A stretch of DNA of 38,070 nt from Desulfuromonadales bacterium (lineage in GTDB: Bacteria > Desulfobacterota > Desulfuromonadia > Desulfuromonadales > DASPGW01): NCBI GenBank assembly GCA_035620395.1, contig DASPGW010000095.1:1-38070 (forward strand). The letters are read 5' to 3'. The notes beneath the pieces are model-generated. The model made no database searches. It saw only the letters and a list, made by a program, of their open reading frames with translations, and was not told where the DNA came from. Below are positions 26,077-34,682 of the stretch, piece by piece. The number at the start of each line of letters is the position of its first letter. The stretch's first letter is position 1. Position numbers and translations under genes: made by a program.

Positions 26077-27150
26077 TTGACCCGGAAAAATCTCAACGAA
26101 TTGCGGCGGCAGATCGACGCCATCGACGATCAGATTCTGGATCTCCTCAACCGGCGGGCCGGCGTGGTCATCGAAGTTGGACGTGCCAAGGCCGGTGAGC
26201 AGAAAGAATTTTACGTTCCGAGCCGGGAGCAGGCGATCTACGAGCGGCTGACCGCTGCCAGTGCAGGCCCCTTTCCCAAGGAGGCGATCCGCCGGGTTTT
26301 TCGCGAGATCATCTCTGCCTCGCTTTCCCTCGAACAGCCGATGAAGGTGGCGTTTCTCGGGCCGCAGGCAACCTTCACCCATGTGGCGGCCATGCAGCAG
26401 TTCGGTTTTTCCGCCCAACTTGTGCCCCAGAAAAGCATTCCGGCCGTCTTCGACGAGGTGTTGCGGGGGCGAGCCCACTACGGCGTCGTGCCGGTGGAGA
26501 ACTCCAACGAGGGGGTCGTTTCGCACACCCTCGACATGTTCATGGAGTCGGACCTGAAAATCAACGCCGAGATTCTGTTGGCGATCTCGCACGATCTTCT
26601 CTCCCGCTCCGGCCGCATCGAGGACGTGCGCAAGGTCGTCTCCCATCCCCAGGCGCTGGCCCAATGCCGCAAATGGCTCGAGGAAAACCTGCCGGACGTT
26701 CCTTTGGTTGACGTCGCCAGTACCGCCCTGGCGGCGCAAATGGCGGCCGAGGATGAGACGGCGGCAGCGGTGGCCAGCGAGATGGCTGCGACGCTCTACG
26801 GTCTGCAGGTTCTCAAGCCGAAGATCGAGGACAATCCCAACAATTTTACCCGCTTCCTGGTCATTGGCACAAAAACCCCCGAGCGAAGCGGCCGCGACAA
26901 GACCTCGGTCATGTTCAGCACCAAGGATGAGCCCGGAATCCTCTACCGCATGCTCGAACCGTTCAGCAAGCGCGGCATCAACCTCTCCAAAATCGAGAGC
27001 CGGCCGATGAAGAAGAAGGCCTGGGAATACATCTTCTTTCTCGACATGGAGGGGCATATCGCCGAAGAGGGTGTTTTTGCCGCTATCGAAGAGCTCAACG
27101 GGTATTGCCAGTTTCTCAAGGTGCTCGGCTCATATCCGCGAGCACGTTAA
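26077..27150 (+). CDS. pheA: Chorismate mutase / prephenate dehydratase (P-protein)
   Basis: This bifunctional enzyme converts chorismate to prephenate and then phenylpyruvate for phenylalanine. The 357-residue protein has three parts. The AroQ chorismate mutase is at about residues 1-88 (ELRRQIDAIDDQILDLLNRRA). The prephenate dehydratase is at about 90-270 (VAFLGPQATFTHVAA, VPVENSNEGVVSHTLDM, and NNFTRFLVIG with its catalytic TRF). The ACT domain at about 280-357 carries the Phe-binding ESRP motif. The start is TTG at 26077 with AGGGGG about eight bases upstream; there is no suitable ATG in frame. tyrA follows after ten bases. Confidence 0.96.
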   Translation: MTRKNLNELRRQIDAIDDQILDLLNRRAGVVIEVGRAKAGEQKEFYVPSREQAIYERLTAASAGPFPKEAIRRVFREIISASLSLEQPMKVAFLGPQATFTHVAAMQQFGFSAQLVPQKSIPAVFDEVLRGRAHYGVVPVENSNEGVVSHTLDMFMESDLKINAEILLAISHDLLSRSGRIEDVRKVVSHPQALAQCRKWLEENLPDVPLVDVASTALAAQMAAEDETAAAVASEMAATLYGLQVLKPKIEDNPNNFTRFLVIGTKTPERSGRDKTSVMFSTKDEPGILYRMLEPFSKRGINLSKIESRPMKKKAWEYIFFLDMEGHIAEEGVFAAIEELNGYCQFLKVLGSYPRAR

Positions 27151-27160
27151 AGGCCGTTCG

Positions 27161-28042
27161 ATGACCGACAGCAGCGTGGACAAACTCTTCATCCCTCGAC
27201 TCGCGATCATCGGCGTCGGCCTGATCGGCGGCTCCCTGGCGCTGGCCCTCAAGGCGGCCGGCGCCGTTGGTGAGGTGGTCGGCATCGGCCGCGGCCAGGC
27301 CAATCTCGAGAAGGCCCTCGACCTCGGTGTGGTCGACCGGATCACCCGGGACGCCGCTGCCGGCGTGCGCGACGCCGACCTGGTTTTTCTGGCGACCCCG
27401 GTCCTCACGCTGTCTGAGGTGGCGGCGGCCATCGCGCCACACCTGAAGCCCGGGGCGATTCTGACCGACGGCGGCAGCGTCAAGGGGAGCGTGGCGCGCG
27501 CCATCGAACCGCTGCTGCCGCCCGGTGTTCATTTCGTTCCCGGCCACCCCATTGCCGGCACCGAAAAAAGCGGGGCCGAAGCCGCCTTCGCCACCCTCTA
27601 TCGCAGGCGGCGCTGCATTCTCACCCCTACCGACAGGACCGACCGCGGCGCCCTCGATCTGGTGCGGCGGGTCTGGGAGACTGCCGGCAGCGAGGTGGTG
27701 CTGATGGATGTGGAAAAACACGACCGGGTGCTCGCCGCCATCAGCCACCTGCCGCACATGGTGGCCTATTCGCTGGTCAACGCGGTCAGCACCTACGATC
27801 GCTACGAAGAGAATATCCTCGAATATTCCGCCGGCGGGTTTCGCGATTTCACCCGTATCGCCTCCTCGGATCCGACCATGTGGCGGGACATCGCCCTGAC
27901 CAATCGGGACGCCCTGCTGGAGATGATGGAGCGTTTCGAGCGGTTCTTCGCCGAGCTTAAGGAGGATGTTCGCAGCGGCGAAGGCGAGAAGCTGTTCGAG
28001 TTTTTCCTGCGCTCCAAGGAGAGCCGGGATGCGATTCTCTAG
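27161..28042 (+). CDS. tyrA: Prephenate dehydrogenase
   Basis: It oxidatively decarboxylates prephenate (or arogenate) on the way to tyrosine. It is 293 residues long, a monofunctional form without a chorismate mutase domain; that activity is supplied by the adjacent pheA product. The NAD-binding Rossmann motif is IIGVGLIGGSLALALK. The active-site segment VPGHPIAGTEKSG contains the conserved His, and ISHLPHMVAYSLVN and GGFRDFTRIASSDPTMWRD follow. AAAGG lies upstream of the ATG at 27161. A heptad hairpin separates it from aroA. Confidence 0.95.
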   Translation: MTDSSVDKLFIPRLAIIGVGLIGGSLALALKAAGAVGEVVGIGRGQANLEKALDLGVVDRITRDAAAGVRDADLVFLATPVLTLSEVAAAIAPHLKPGAILTDGGSVKGSVARAIEPLLPPGVHFVPGHPIAGTEKSGAEAAFATLYRRRRCILTPTDRTDRGALDLVRRVWETAGSEVVLMDVEKHDRVLAAISHLPHMVAYSLVNAVSTYDRYEENILEYSAGGFRDFTRIASSDPTMWRDIALTNRDALLEMMERFERFFAELKEDVRSGEGEKLFEFFLRSKESRDAIL

Positions 28043-28046
28043 ATTC

Positions 28047-28123
28047 GGCTAATGGCAAAGGGCTAAAGGCTAATGGTTTAAACCCCTGAGTCCCTTGCCC
28101 TTTGCCTTTAGCCCTTGGCCCTT
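28047..28123. repeat. Heptad-phased inverted repeat, tyrA-aroA gap
   Basis: Eleven 7-base units run in one unbroken phase. The left arm has GGCTAAT, GGCAAAG and GGCTAAA-like units. The right arm has TGCCTTT and AGCCCTT-like units, the complement. Bases 28054-28070 match the reverse complement of the right arm at 16 of 17 positions. It fills nearly the whole gap. Confidence 0.8.
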
Positions 28124-28137
28124 AACCGAGGTTTGCC

Positions 28138-29436
28138 ATGTCCCAGACCCGCACCGTCCACCCCGCCGCCGGCATGCGCGGCGAGATCGTCGTCCCCGGC
28201 GACAAGTCGATTTCCCACCGCTCCATCATGCTCGGCTCGCTCGCCGAGGGAACCACGATCGTGCGCGGATTCCTGCACGGCGAGGACAATCACGCCACGC
28301 TCAAGGCCTTTCGCGCCATGGGGGTGACGATCGAGGAGCTTGCCGACGGCGTCCTGCGCATCGAGGGGAAGGGACTCGACGGTCTGGCCGAGCCCGCCGA
28401 CGTCATCGACTGCGGCAACTCGGGGACAACCATCCGCCTGATGACCGGTCTGCTGGCCGGGCAGGCCTTCTTTTCCGTGCTGACCGGCGACCGCTACCTG
28501 CGCAAGCGCCCGATGAAGCGGGTGGTCGGTCCTCTGGCGTCGATGGGTGCCCGTATCTGGGGACGCCGTGGGGGAGACCTGGCGCCGCTGGCGATTCAGG
28601 GCGGCGGGCTCAGGGCGATGGCGTACGATTCCCCGATTGCCAGCGCCCAGGTCAAGTCCGCTCTGCTGCTGGCGGGACTGTACGCCGAAGGGGTGACCAC
28701 GGTCCGTGAACCGCATCTTTCCCGCGATCACAGCGAGCGGATGCTGGCCTATTTCGGTGCCGACGTGCGGCCTTTTCCGGGCGGCGTTTCCGTAACCGGA
28801 CGGCCGCGGCTCACCGGCCGGGAGGTGCAGGTGCCCGGCGACATTTCTTCGGCCGCTTTCTTCATGGTTGCCGCCCTGATCACCCCCGGCTCGGAGCTGC
28901 TGATCCGCAACGTCGGGGTGAACCCGACCCGCAGCGGCATTGTCGATATCCTGCGAGCGATGGGCGGAAATCTGGAGTTGCTTAACGAGCAGGAGGTCTC
29001 AGGGGAGCCGGTTGCCGACGTGCTGGTCCGCAGCAGCGCACTCAGGGGGATCGAGATCGGCGGCGACGTGGTGCCGCGGGCCATTGACGAATTCCCGGTG
29101 ATCAGCGTTGCCGCCGCCTTCGCCGAGGGGACCACGGTGATCCGCGATGCCCGTGAGCTGCGGGTCAAGGAGACCGACCGTATCGCCGCCATGACTTCGG
29201 AACTGAACCGGCTGGGGGGGAAGGTCGAAGCCCGCGAGGACGGCATGGTAGTCGAGGGGGGCGAAGGTCTGGCTGGTGGGGATGTCTCCTCCCACGGTGA
29301 CCATCGTATCGCCATGAGCATGGCGGTAGCGGCGCTGCGCGCTGCGGCGCCGGTCACCATAGACGATACGGAGTGCACGGCCACCTCGTTCCCCAATTTC
29401 TGGGAACTGCTGGATTCTGTGAGGGGTGAGGCGTGA
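28138..29436 (+). CDS. aroA: 3-phosphoshikimate 1-carboxyvinyltransferase (EPSP synthase)
   Basis: It joins phosphoenolpyruvate to shikimate-3-phosphate, the sixth step of the shikimate pathway. The 432-residue protein carries VPGDKSISHRSIMLGSLAEG, the PEP-binding CGNSGTTIRLMTGLLAGQ, RPMKRVVGPL, SAQVKSALLLAGL, and DEFPVISVAAAFAEG with RVKETDRIAAM. The conserved DHRIAMSMAV is near the end. CGAGG lies upstream of the ATG. Its 3' end runs through four 7-base units of the heptad repeat and overlaps cmk by four bases. Confidence 0.97.
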   Translation: MSQTRTVHPAAGMRGEIVVPGDKSISHRSIMLGSLAEGTTIVRGFLHGEDNHATLKAFRAMGVTIEELADGVLRIEGKGLDGLAEPADVIDCGNSGTTIRLMTGLLAGQAFFSVLTGDRYLRKRPMKRVVGPLASMGARIWGRRGGDLAPLAIQGGGLRAMAYDSPIASAQVKSALLLAGLYAEGVTTVREPHLSRDHSERMLAYFGADVRPFPGGVSVTGRPRLTGREVQVPGDISSAAFFMVAALITPGSELLIRNVGVNPTRSGIVDILRAMGGNLELLNEQEVSGEPVADVLVRSSALRGIEIGGDVVPRAIDEFPVISVAAAFAEGTTVIRDARELRVKETDRIAAMTSELNRLGGKVEAREDGMVVEGGEGLAGGDVSSHGDHRIAMSMAVAALRAAAPVTIDDTECTATSFPNFWELLDSVRGEA

Positions 29437-29446
29437 GGCATGAGGC
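29419..29446. repeat. Heptad repeat spanning the aroA/cmk junction
   Basis: Four units read GTGAGGG, GTGAGGC (twice) and ATGAGGC. They encode the last aroA codons and the first cmk codons and contain both the aroA stop and the cmk GTG start. No opposite arm is seen. Confidence 0.7.
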
Positions 29447-30128
29447 GCAGCGCGAGCTGATCATCGCCATCGACGGTCCTTCCGGGGCCGGCAAGAGTAC
29501 CTTGAGCAAACTCCTGGCCGCCAGGCTGGGTTATGTCAATATCGACACCGGCGCCATGTACCGCAGTGTGGCTATCGCTGCCCGCCGCCTCGGGATCGAC
29601 CCAGCCGACAGCGAGGCATTGACTCGGCTGTGCGCTGATCTGCACATCGAATTCATCCGCAATAACGGGGAGGAACGGGTGTTTCTCGACGGCGAGGACG
29701 TTTCCGCCGCAATCCGTACTCCGGAGGTCAGTCTGCTAACCTCGAAGGTGGCTGCTTGCCCGGCAGTGCGAGAGGCGATGGTTCGGTTGCAGCGAGAGAT
29801 GGGTGCCCGCGGCGGCGTGGTGCTCGAAGGTCGAGACATCGGCAGTGTGGTCTTCCCGCAGGCCGAGGTGAAGTTCTTTCTGGTGGCAACCGCCCGCGAG
29901 CGTGGCCGGCGCCGCTACGAAGAACTCAGGGCCAAGGGGCTCGACGTTGATCTCGATCAGACCATTGCAGAAGTCGAGGCCCGTGATGCCGCCGACAGTG
30001 CCCGGGAGCATGCCCCCCTCCTGCAGGCGCCCGACGCCTTACCGATCGATTCTACGGCCATGAGCATCGACGAGGTTCTGGTTGAGATGCTGCGAATCAT
30101 AGAAGAGAGGCGCCAGACCAGAGGCTGA
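29433..30128 (+). CDS. cmk: Cytidylate kinase
   Basis: It phosphorylates CMP and dCMP with ATP, recycling pyrimidine nucleotides. The 231-residue protein has the P-loop IAIDGPSGAGKSTLSKLLA, NIDTGAMYRSVAIAA, the CMP-binding insert, and VLEGRDIGSVVFPQAEVKFFLVA with the catalytic Asp/Arg pair. The start is GTG at 29433, overlapping the aroA stop as GTGA. It is the only start in frame close to the P-loop, although the first six residues come from the heptad repeat. The aroA-cmk-ispH-rpsA order is conserved in related genomes. Confidence 0.96.
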   Translation: MRHEAQRELIIAIDGPSGAGKSTLSKLLAARLGYVNIDTGAMYRSVAIAARRLGIDPADSEALTRLCADLHIEFIRNNGEERVFLDGEDVSAAIRTPEVSLLTSKVAACPAVREAMVRLQREMGARGGVVLEGRDIGSVVFPQAEVKFFLVATARERGRRRYEELRAKGLDVDLDQTIAEVEARDAADSAREHAPLLQAPDALPIDSTAMSIDEVLVEMLRIIEERRQTRG

Positions 30129-30210
30129 GGAAAGATGCAAGAAGGAGCCTCTTGTCTTTTGTCTCGGGCCTGTTGACCCAGGTCTTGAATCTTGTGTCTT
30201 GTGTCACCCC
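30127..30210. repeat. Heptad-phased repeat, cmk-ispH gap
   Basis: Twelve 7-base units run in one phase, from purine-rich GAGGAAA, GATGCAA and GAAGGAG to pyrimidine-rich CCTCTTG, TCTTTTG and TCTTGTG (twice). The two ends are partly complementary. It starts inside the cmk stop codon. Confidence 0.75.
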
Positions 30211-30234
30211 TCACCAATCGCGGGTCACCGATTT

Positions 30235-31074
30235 ATGAAAATCATTCTTGCCGAAAGTGCCGGCTTTTGCTTCGGCGTCAAACGCGCGACCAGCATGGCC
30301 TTCGACGCCGCTGAGCATTATCACCAGATCTGTTCCCTCGGACCGATCATCCACTCCCCGCAACTGGTCAAGAAGCTCGAGGAAAAGGGGGTCAGGGTGA
30401 TCGGGAACGTTGAGGAAATCCCGGAGGGAGCGGTCATTATCCGCTCGCATGGGGTAACCTCTGCCGAACTCGACGACATTCTCGCACGTGAATTGAATAT
30501 CGTCGATGCGACCTGTCCTTTTGTCAAGAAGGCCCAGGACCATGCGGCGCTGTTGAGCCGTGAAGGGTATGTCGTCATCCTGGTCGGCGAGGCGGAACAC
30601 CCGGAGGTGCAAGGGATTGTCTCCTATGCCCGTGACGGCGAAGTGTTTGTGGTGGCCGACCGGCACCAGGCCGAAGAACTGCCGCGCAAAAGCCGCATCG
30701 GCGTGGTCGCCCAGACCACCCAGTCTTTCGAGAATCTGCGCCAGGTCGTCGAGGTCTGCCTGGAAAAAAGCAAGGAACTGCGGGTCTTCAATACCATCTG
30801 CAGTGCCACCACCGTGCGCCAGAACGAGGCGCGGAACATTGCCCGGCAAGTCGACATGATGCTGGTGATCGGCGGTTTCAACAGCGCCAATACGAACCGG
30901 CTAGCCCAGATCTGCCTTGAAATCCAGCCGCGGACACATCATGTGGAAACGGCCGAGCAGATCGAGCCGGCGTGGTTTGTCGAAGTTTCGACGGTCGGCA
31001 TTACCGCTGGTGCTTCCACTCCTCGCTGGATCATCGACGAGGTCATGGAGCGGGTCGGCCTGCTGGGAAAATAA
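30235..31074 (+). CDS. ispH: 4-hydroxy-3-methylbut-2-enyl diphosphate reductase
   Basis: This is the last step of the MEP isoprenoid pathway, giving IPP and DMAPP by a [4Fe-4S] enzyme. The 279-residue protein is a plain IspH without a fused S1 domain; rpsA lies separately downstream. The cluster cysteines are C12 (AGFCFGVKRA), C94 (DATCPFVKK) and C189 (NTICSATTVRQ). RSHGVT, GEAEHPEVQGI, TTQSF and GITAGASTPRWIIDEV complete the active-site set. The ATG at 30235 is chosen because homology begins there; the longer frame overlaps the repeat. Confidence 0.97.
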   Translation: MKIILAESAGFCFGVKRATSMAFDAAEHYHQICSLGPIIHSPQLVKKLEEKGVRVIGNVEEIPEGAVIIRSHGVTSAELDDILARELNIVDATCPFVKKAQDHAALLSREGYVVILVGEAEHPEVQGIVSYARDGEVFVVADRHQAEELPRKSRIGVVAQTTQSFENLRQVVEVCLEKSKELRVFNTICSATTVRQNEARNIARQVDMMLVIGGFNSANTNRLAQICLEIQPRTHHVETAEQIEPAWFVEVSTVGITAGASTPRWIIDEVMERVGLLGK

Positions 31075-31175
31075 AATTTGTTTTTTTAAAGTCGTTATGA
31101 TATCTTCACGCTCCATGGCCAAGAGCCACGGCTGTCGATTGGCGACAGGAAAATACCCAGGGGGTCACATCTCTA

Positions 31176-32921
31176 ATGGTTGAAAACAAGAAAAAGCTCA
31201 ACAAGGAAGTCCAGGCCGGATTCGGCGACGAAGAAAATGAATTCGGTGAAATGGAGCAGAGCTTTGAAGCTCTCTTTGAAGAAAGTCTGCAGGCACTGAA
31301 CGTCGGTGATGTCGTCAAGGGAACCATCGTTCAGGTCAATCCCGATTCGGTCATCGTCGATGTCGGTTTCAAGTCTGAGGGTGTGATTCCCCTCAGCGAA
31401 TTCTTCGATGAAAAAGGCGCGCTCATCGTCCAGGTCGGTGACGTGTATGATGTTCTGGTCGAGCGCACCGAGAGCGAAACGGGCCTGATCAGCCTCTCCA
31501 AGGAAAAAGCAGATCGCCAGAAGATCTGGAATTCCCTTGAGGAGGGTGCGGTGGTCGATGGCCGTATCGTTTCCCGGATCAAGGGGGGCCTCGCTGTCGA
31601 TATCGGCGTCAATGCTTTCCTCCCCGGTTCCCAGGTCGATCTGCGTCCTGTCCGCAATCTCGACAAGCTGCTCGGTGAGACCTTCAAGTTCAAGATCATC
31701 AAGCTCAACAAGCGCCGTGGCAACATTGTGCTCTCCCGCCGCGTTCTTCTCGAAGACCAGCGTGAGAACCTGCGTTCCGACACACTGAAAACCCTGGAAG
31801 AGGGTCAGGTGGCTGATGGCGTGGTCAAGAATCTCACCGACTACGGGGCTTTTATCGACCTGGGCGGGATCGACGGTCTGTTGCACATCACCGACATGTC
31901 GTGGGGCCGCGTCAGCCATCCCTCGGACATCCTGGCCGTAGGCGACAAAATTAAGGTCAAGGTTCTCAAGTTCGACCGCGAGAAAGAGCGGGTTTCGCTT
32001 GGTCTGAAGCAGATCGCTCCTGATCCCTGGCTCGATGTTGAGCAGAAATTCCCGGTGGGTATCCGGGTTAAGGGCAAGGTTGTCAGCTTGACCGACTATG
32101 GGGCATTCGTCGAGCTCGAAGAAGGGGTCGAGGGACTCATCCACGTTTCGGAGATGAGCTGGACCAAGCGCATCAAGCACCCCAACAAGGTGCTCAATAT
32201 TGGCGACGAAGTCGAGTCGGTCGTGCTGGCCCTCGATATCCCCAATCGCCGTATCTCGCTGGGTCTCAAGCAGGCAGAACCGAACCCCTGGGAAGTCATT
32301 GGCGAGAAGTTCCCCATCGGCACCATCATCGAGGGGCAGGTCAAGAACATCACCGATTTCGGCATTTTTGTCGGCGTTGACGAGGGGATTGACGGACTGG
32401 TCCACATCTCCGACCTTTCCTGGACCAAGCGCATCAAGCATCCTTCCGAACTGTACAAGAAGGGGGATATCGTCAAAGCGGTGGTGCTGAACATCGACCG
32501 GGAAAATGAGAGGTTTTCTCTCGGCATCAAGCAGTTTACTCCCGATCCCTGGCAGGCCATTCCGGTTCGTTATGCACCGGGTACCATCGTCCGTGGACAA
32601 GTTACCTCGGTAACCGATTTCGGCATCTTCCTCGAGATTGAGGAAGGAATCGAAGGACTGATTCACGTTTCGGAAATCAGCAAGGAAAAAATCGATACGC
32701 CGAAGAACTTCGCCAAGGTGGGTGATGAACTGGAAGCTGTCGTCCTGAACGTCGACACGATGGAGCGCAAGATTGCCCTCTCCATCAAGCATCTGGCCGA
32801 CCGGAAAGAAAAGGCGGAGGTCGATGCCTTCCTCGGCGCCCAGAAAAACGCCACCTCCAATCTCGGGGCCCTGCTGCAGGGTGCCATGGAGAAAGCACAC
32901 GGCGAAAAGGGCGAGGAATAA
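31176..32921 (+). CDS. rpsA: 30S ribosomal protein S1
   Basis: This is the RNA-binding protein that helps the ribosome load mRNA. The 581-residue protein has an acidic N-terminus and six S1 (OB-fold) repeats, seen as recurring G-x-V...DYGAFVELEEGVEGLIHVSEMSW segments. Examples lie at about residues 45-115, 130-195, 215-285, 300-370, 387-460 and 475-545. The ATG follows AGGGGG. The 101-base upstream region is AT-rich at its start (TTGTTT at 31078, TATCTT at 31101), a possible weak promoter. S1 genes often regulate their own translation, but no specific element is identified here. A strong terminator follows. Confidence 0.97.
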   Translation: MVENKKKLNKEVQAGFGDEENEFGEMEQSFEALFEESLQALNVGDVVKGTIVQVNPDSVIVDVGFKSEGVIPLSEFFDEKGALIVQVGDVYDVLVERTESETGLISLSKEKADRQKIWNSLEEGAVVDGRIVSRIKGGLAVDIGVNAFLPGSQVDLRPVRNLDKLLGETFKFKIIKLNKRRGNIVLSRRVLLEDQRENLRSDTLKTLEEGQVADGVVKNLTDYGAFIDLGGIDGLLHITDMSWGRVSHPSDILAVGDKIKVKVLKFDREKERVSLGLKQIAPDPWLDVEQKFPVGIRVKGKVVSLTDYGAFVELEEGVEGLIHVSEMSWTKRIKHPNKVLNIGDEVESVVLALDIPNRRISLGLKQAEPNPWEVIGEKFPIGTIIEGQVKNITDFGIFVGVDEGIDGLVHISDLSWTKRIKHPSELYKKGDIVKAVVLNIDRENERFSLGIKQFTPDPWQAIPVRYAPGTIVRGQVTSVTDFGIFLEIEEGIEGLIHVSEISKEKIDTPKNFAKVGDELEAVVLNVDTMERKIALSIKHLADRKEKAEVDAFLGAQKNATSNLGALLQGAMEKAHGEKGEE

Positions 32922-32939
32922 GCGAGCTGATCCATCTGT

Positions 32940-32979
32940 AGCCCCCGCAGTCTGAAGGATTGCGGGGGCTCTGTTATTT
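32940..32979 (+). terminator. Intrinsic terminator of rpsA
   Basis: AGCCCCCGCA (32940-32949) pairs perfectly with 32961-32970. Weaker pairing continues into the loop, and CTGTTATTT follows. It lies 18 bases after the rpsA stop and 14 bases before sppA. Confidence 0.85.
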
Positions 32980-32992
32980 CGGGGCTCGTCCC

Positions 32993-33883
32993 ATGACAAA
33001 AAGACCTTTTCTGATGGCCCTGCTGCTTCTCGGCGCCGTCTTTGTATTCTTCGTTGCGCTGGTCTTTGCCATCAGCAGTATCATGGGTCGTGCTGACAGC
33101 TTGCCGATCGGCAAGAAAGTCGGCGTGATCGAAGTGACTGGCGTTATTGCCGTATCGAAGGATATCATCGACCAGTTGATCGATTTTCGCGACGATGATA
33201 CCGTCAAGGCCATCGTCCTGCGGGTTGACTCTCCTGGCGGCGGCGTCGGACCATCCCAGGAAATCTACGAGGAGGTCCGCAAAACGATCGATGTTAAGCC
33301 CGTCGTCGTTTCCATTGGGTCGGTTGCCGCCTCCGGGGGATATTACATCGCCGTGCCTGCCCGGCGGATTCTCGCTAATCCCGGATCGATTACCGGCAGC
33401 ATCGGGGTCATTATGGAGTTCACCAATTTTCAGGAACTCCTGCAAAAGATCGGCCTGCGCAGCGACGTAGTCAAGAGCGGGGAACACAAGGACATCGGTT
33501 CGCCGATTCGTCCGATGACCGAGTCGGACCGAAAAATACTACAGACAATGATCGATGACGTCCATTCGCAGTTTATCGATGCTGTAGCCGAGGGTCGTAA
33601 AATAGACCCGGCTATCGTTCGCACTCTTGCCGACGGTCGCATTTTTACGGGGCGTCAGGCCATGGCGGCCGGGTTGGTAGATGAACTGGGCAACCTGCAG
33701 GACGCCATCGATGTGGCGGCAGAACTCGCCGGCATCGAGGGGCAGCCCAAGGTGGTCTACCCGCCCGAGGAAAAATCGGGGATTCTGGATTATCTGGTCC
33801 AGGAAACTATTAGCCAGTTGCGGCACGGCCTGCAGGGTCAGGGCTCGCCGGGCCTGCGTTATATTTGGTCGGGAATTGACTAG
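32993..33883 (+). CDS. sppA: Signal peptide peptidase SppA, short form
   Basis: This membrane-anchored serine protease degrades left-over signal peptides. At 296 residues it is the short, single-domain form. An N-terminal membrane helix spans about residues 6-28. LRVDSPGGGVGPSQEIYEEV precedes the nucleophile S114 in GSVAASGGYYIA. The general base is probably K161 in VVKSGEHKDIGSP. NPGSITGSIGVI and RIFTGRQAMAAGLVDELG are further family marks. No strong ribosome site is visible before the ATG at 32993. The ihfB gene follows after 13 bases. Confidence 0.94.
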   Translation: MTKRPFLMALLLLGAVFVFFVALVFAISSIMGRADSLPIGKKVGVIEVTGVIAVSKDIIDQLIDFRDDDTVKAIVLRVDSPGGGVGPSQEIYEEVRKTIDVKPVVVSIGSVAASGGYYIAVPARRILANPGSITGSIGVIMEFTNFQELLQKIGLRSDVVKSGEHKDIGSPIRPMTESDRKILQTMIDDVHSQFIDAVAEGRKIDPAIVRTLADGRIFTGRQAMAAGLVDELGNLQDAIDVAAELAGIEGQPKVVYPPEEKSGILDYLVQETISQLRHGLQGQGSPGLRYIWSGID

Positions 33884-33896
33884 GAGGTCGGTATTT

Positions 33897-34178
33897 ATGA
33901 CGAAGAGCGAATTGGTTGAGAGCCTGTCCTTCACCGATGTTGGACTCAACAAAAAAGAAGCCGAATTGATCGTCAATACGATTTTCGACACCATCGGTGA
34001 TGCCCTCATCAGCGGCGATCGGGTCGAGATCCGCGGTTTCGGTTCCTTCACCATCCGCGAGCGCGACGCTCGTGAGGCGCGGAATCCCAAAAGCGGCGAC
34101 GTCGTCAAGATTGCCGCCAAGAAGACACCGTTTTTCAAGACTGGCAAGGAACTCCGCGAGCGAGTCAACAACGGTTAG
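33897..34178 (+). CDS. ihfB: Integration host factor, beta-type subunit
   Basis: This is a small DNA-bending protein of the HU/IHF family, and the context behind rpsA points to IHF beta (HimD). The 93-residue protein begins MTKSELVESL. It has the arm motif VEIRGFGSFTIRERDAREARNPKSGD, whose NPKSG proline intercalates into DNA, and ends KTPFFKTGKELRERVN. TAGGAGG lies eight bases before the ATG. The reading frame is open far upstream through sppA, but only this start gives the family length. The alpha partner is not in the window. Confidence 0.95.
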   Translation: MTKSELVESLSFTDVGLNKKEAELIVNTIFDTIGDALISGDRVEIRGFGSFTIRERDAREARNPKSGDVVKIAAKKTPFFKTGKELRERVNNG

Positions 34179-34233
34179 ACAGTTGGCTTAACACCAATCC
34201 GCGGTTCGGCATTTAACTCGGCAGGAGAGAGTC

Positions 34234-34623
34234 TTGGCCTGTGAGTCGTTGACGCATCTGGCAATATCCCGGGAATGGGTCGGTGAGCCGCTTGAGCTGG
34301 CGCCGGGTACTGCCGTTGCTCGTTTGTTGACCCGTCCGGAAATGGCCGCTGATGACCGAGGGCTGGTTCACGGCGGATTCGCCTTCGGTCTGGCCGATTA
34401 TGCGGCGATGCTGGCGGTCAATGACCCTTACGTTGTCCTGGGTGCCGCTGAGACTCGATTTCTGGCTCCGGTCCGGGTAGGTGAGGTGCTGACAGCCCGT
34501 GCGGTTGTCGAATCGGCGGAGGGTAAAAAGCGCCTGGTCAAATGCTCGGTGACCACGGATCGGGAGGTTCTTGCCGCTACGTTTACCTGCTTCGTCCTTC
34601 CTCGGCACGTTTTCGATACTTAG
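34234..34623 (+). CDS. Hotdog-fold thioesterase (PaaI/4HBT-like)
   Basis: This 129-residue protein looks like an acyl-CoA thioesterase of the PaaI/4-hydroxybenzoyl-CoA class. The central helix signature is GLVHGGFAFGLADYAAMLA, where HGG and the following Asp are the usual active-site elements. VLGAAETRFLAPVRVGEVLTARAVV forms the strands. The start is TTG at 34234, preceded by AGGAGAG; no ATG fits. The substrate is unknown. It lies 55 bases behind ihfB and may be read from the same transcript. Confidence 0.85.
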   Translation: MACESLTHLAISREWVGEPLELAPGTAVARLLTRPEMAADDRGLVHGGFAFGLADYAAMLAVNDPYVVLGAAETRFLAPVRVGEVLTARAVVESAEGKKRLVKCSVTTDREVLAATFTCFVLPRHVFDT

Positions 34624-34625
34624 GA

Positions 34626-34680
34626 GCAAGATGCAAGATTTAAGATGCAAAAGGCATGGTCTTGCATCTTGAGCCTTGAT
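34626..34680. repeat. Heptad-phased hairpin after the thioesterase gene
   Basis: The left arm has GCAAGAT (twice) and TTAAGAT units, and the right arm has CTTGCAT and CTTGAGC. Bases 34627-34638 pair perfectly with 34660-34671. It lies between the thioesterase stop and a classical terminator. Confidence 0.75.
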
Positions 34681-34682
34681 AA

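Noticed and set aside
31173-32999. 608-codon open frame antisense to rpsA
   Set aside because: Same cause: S1 repeats on the + strand produce a repetitive antisense translation with no recognisable domain.
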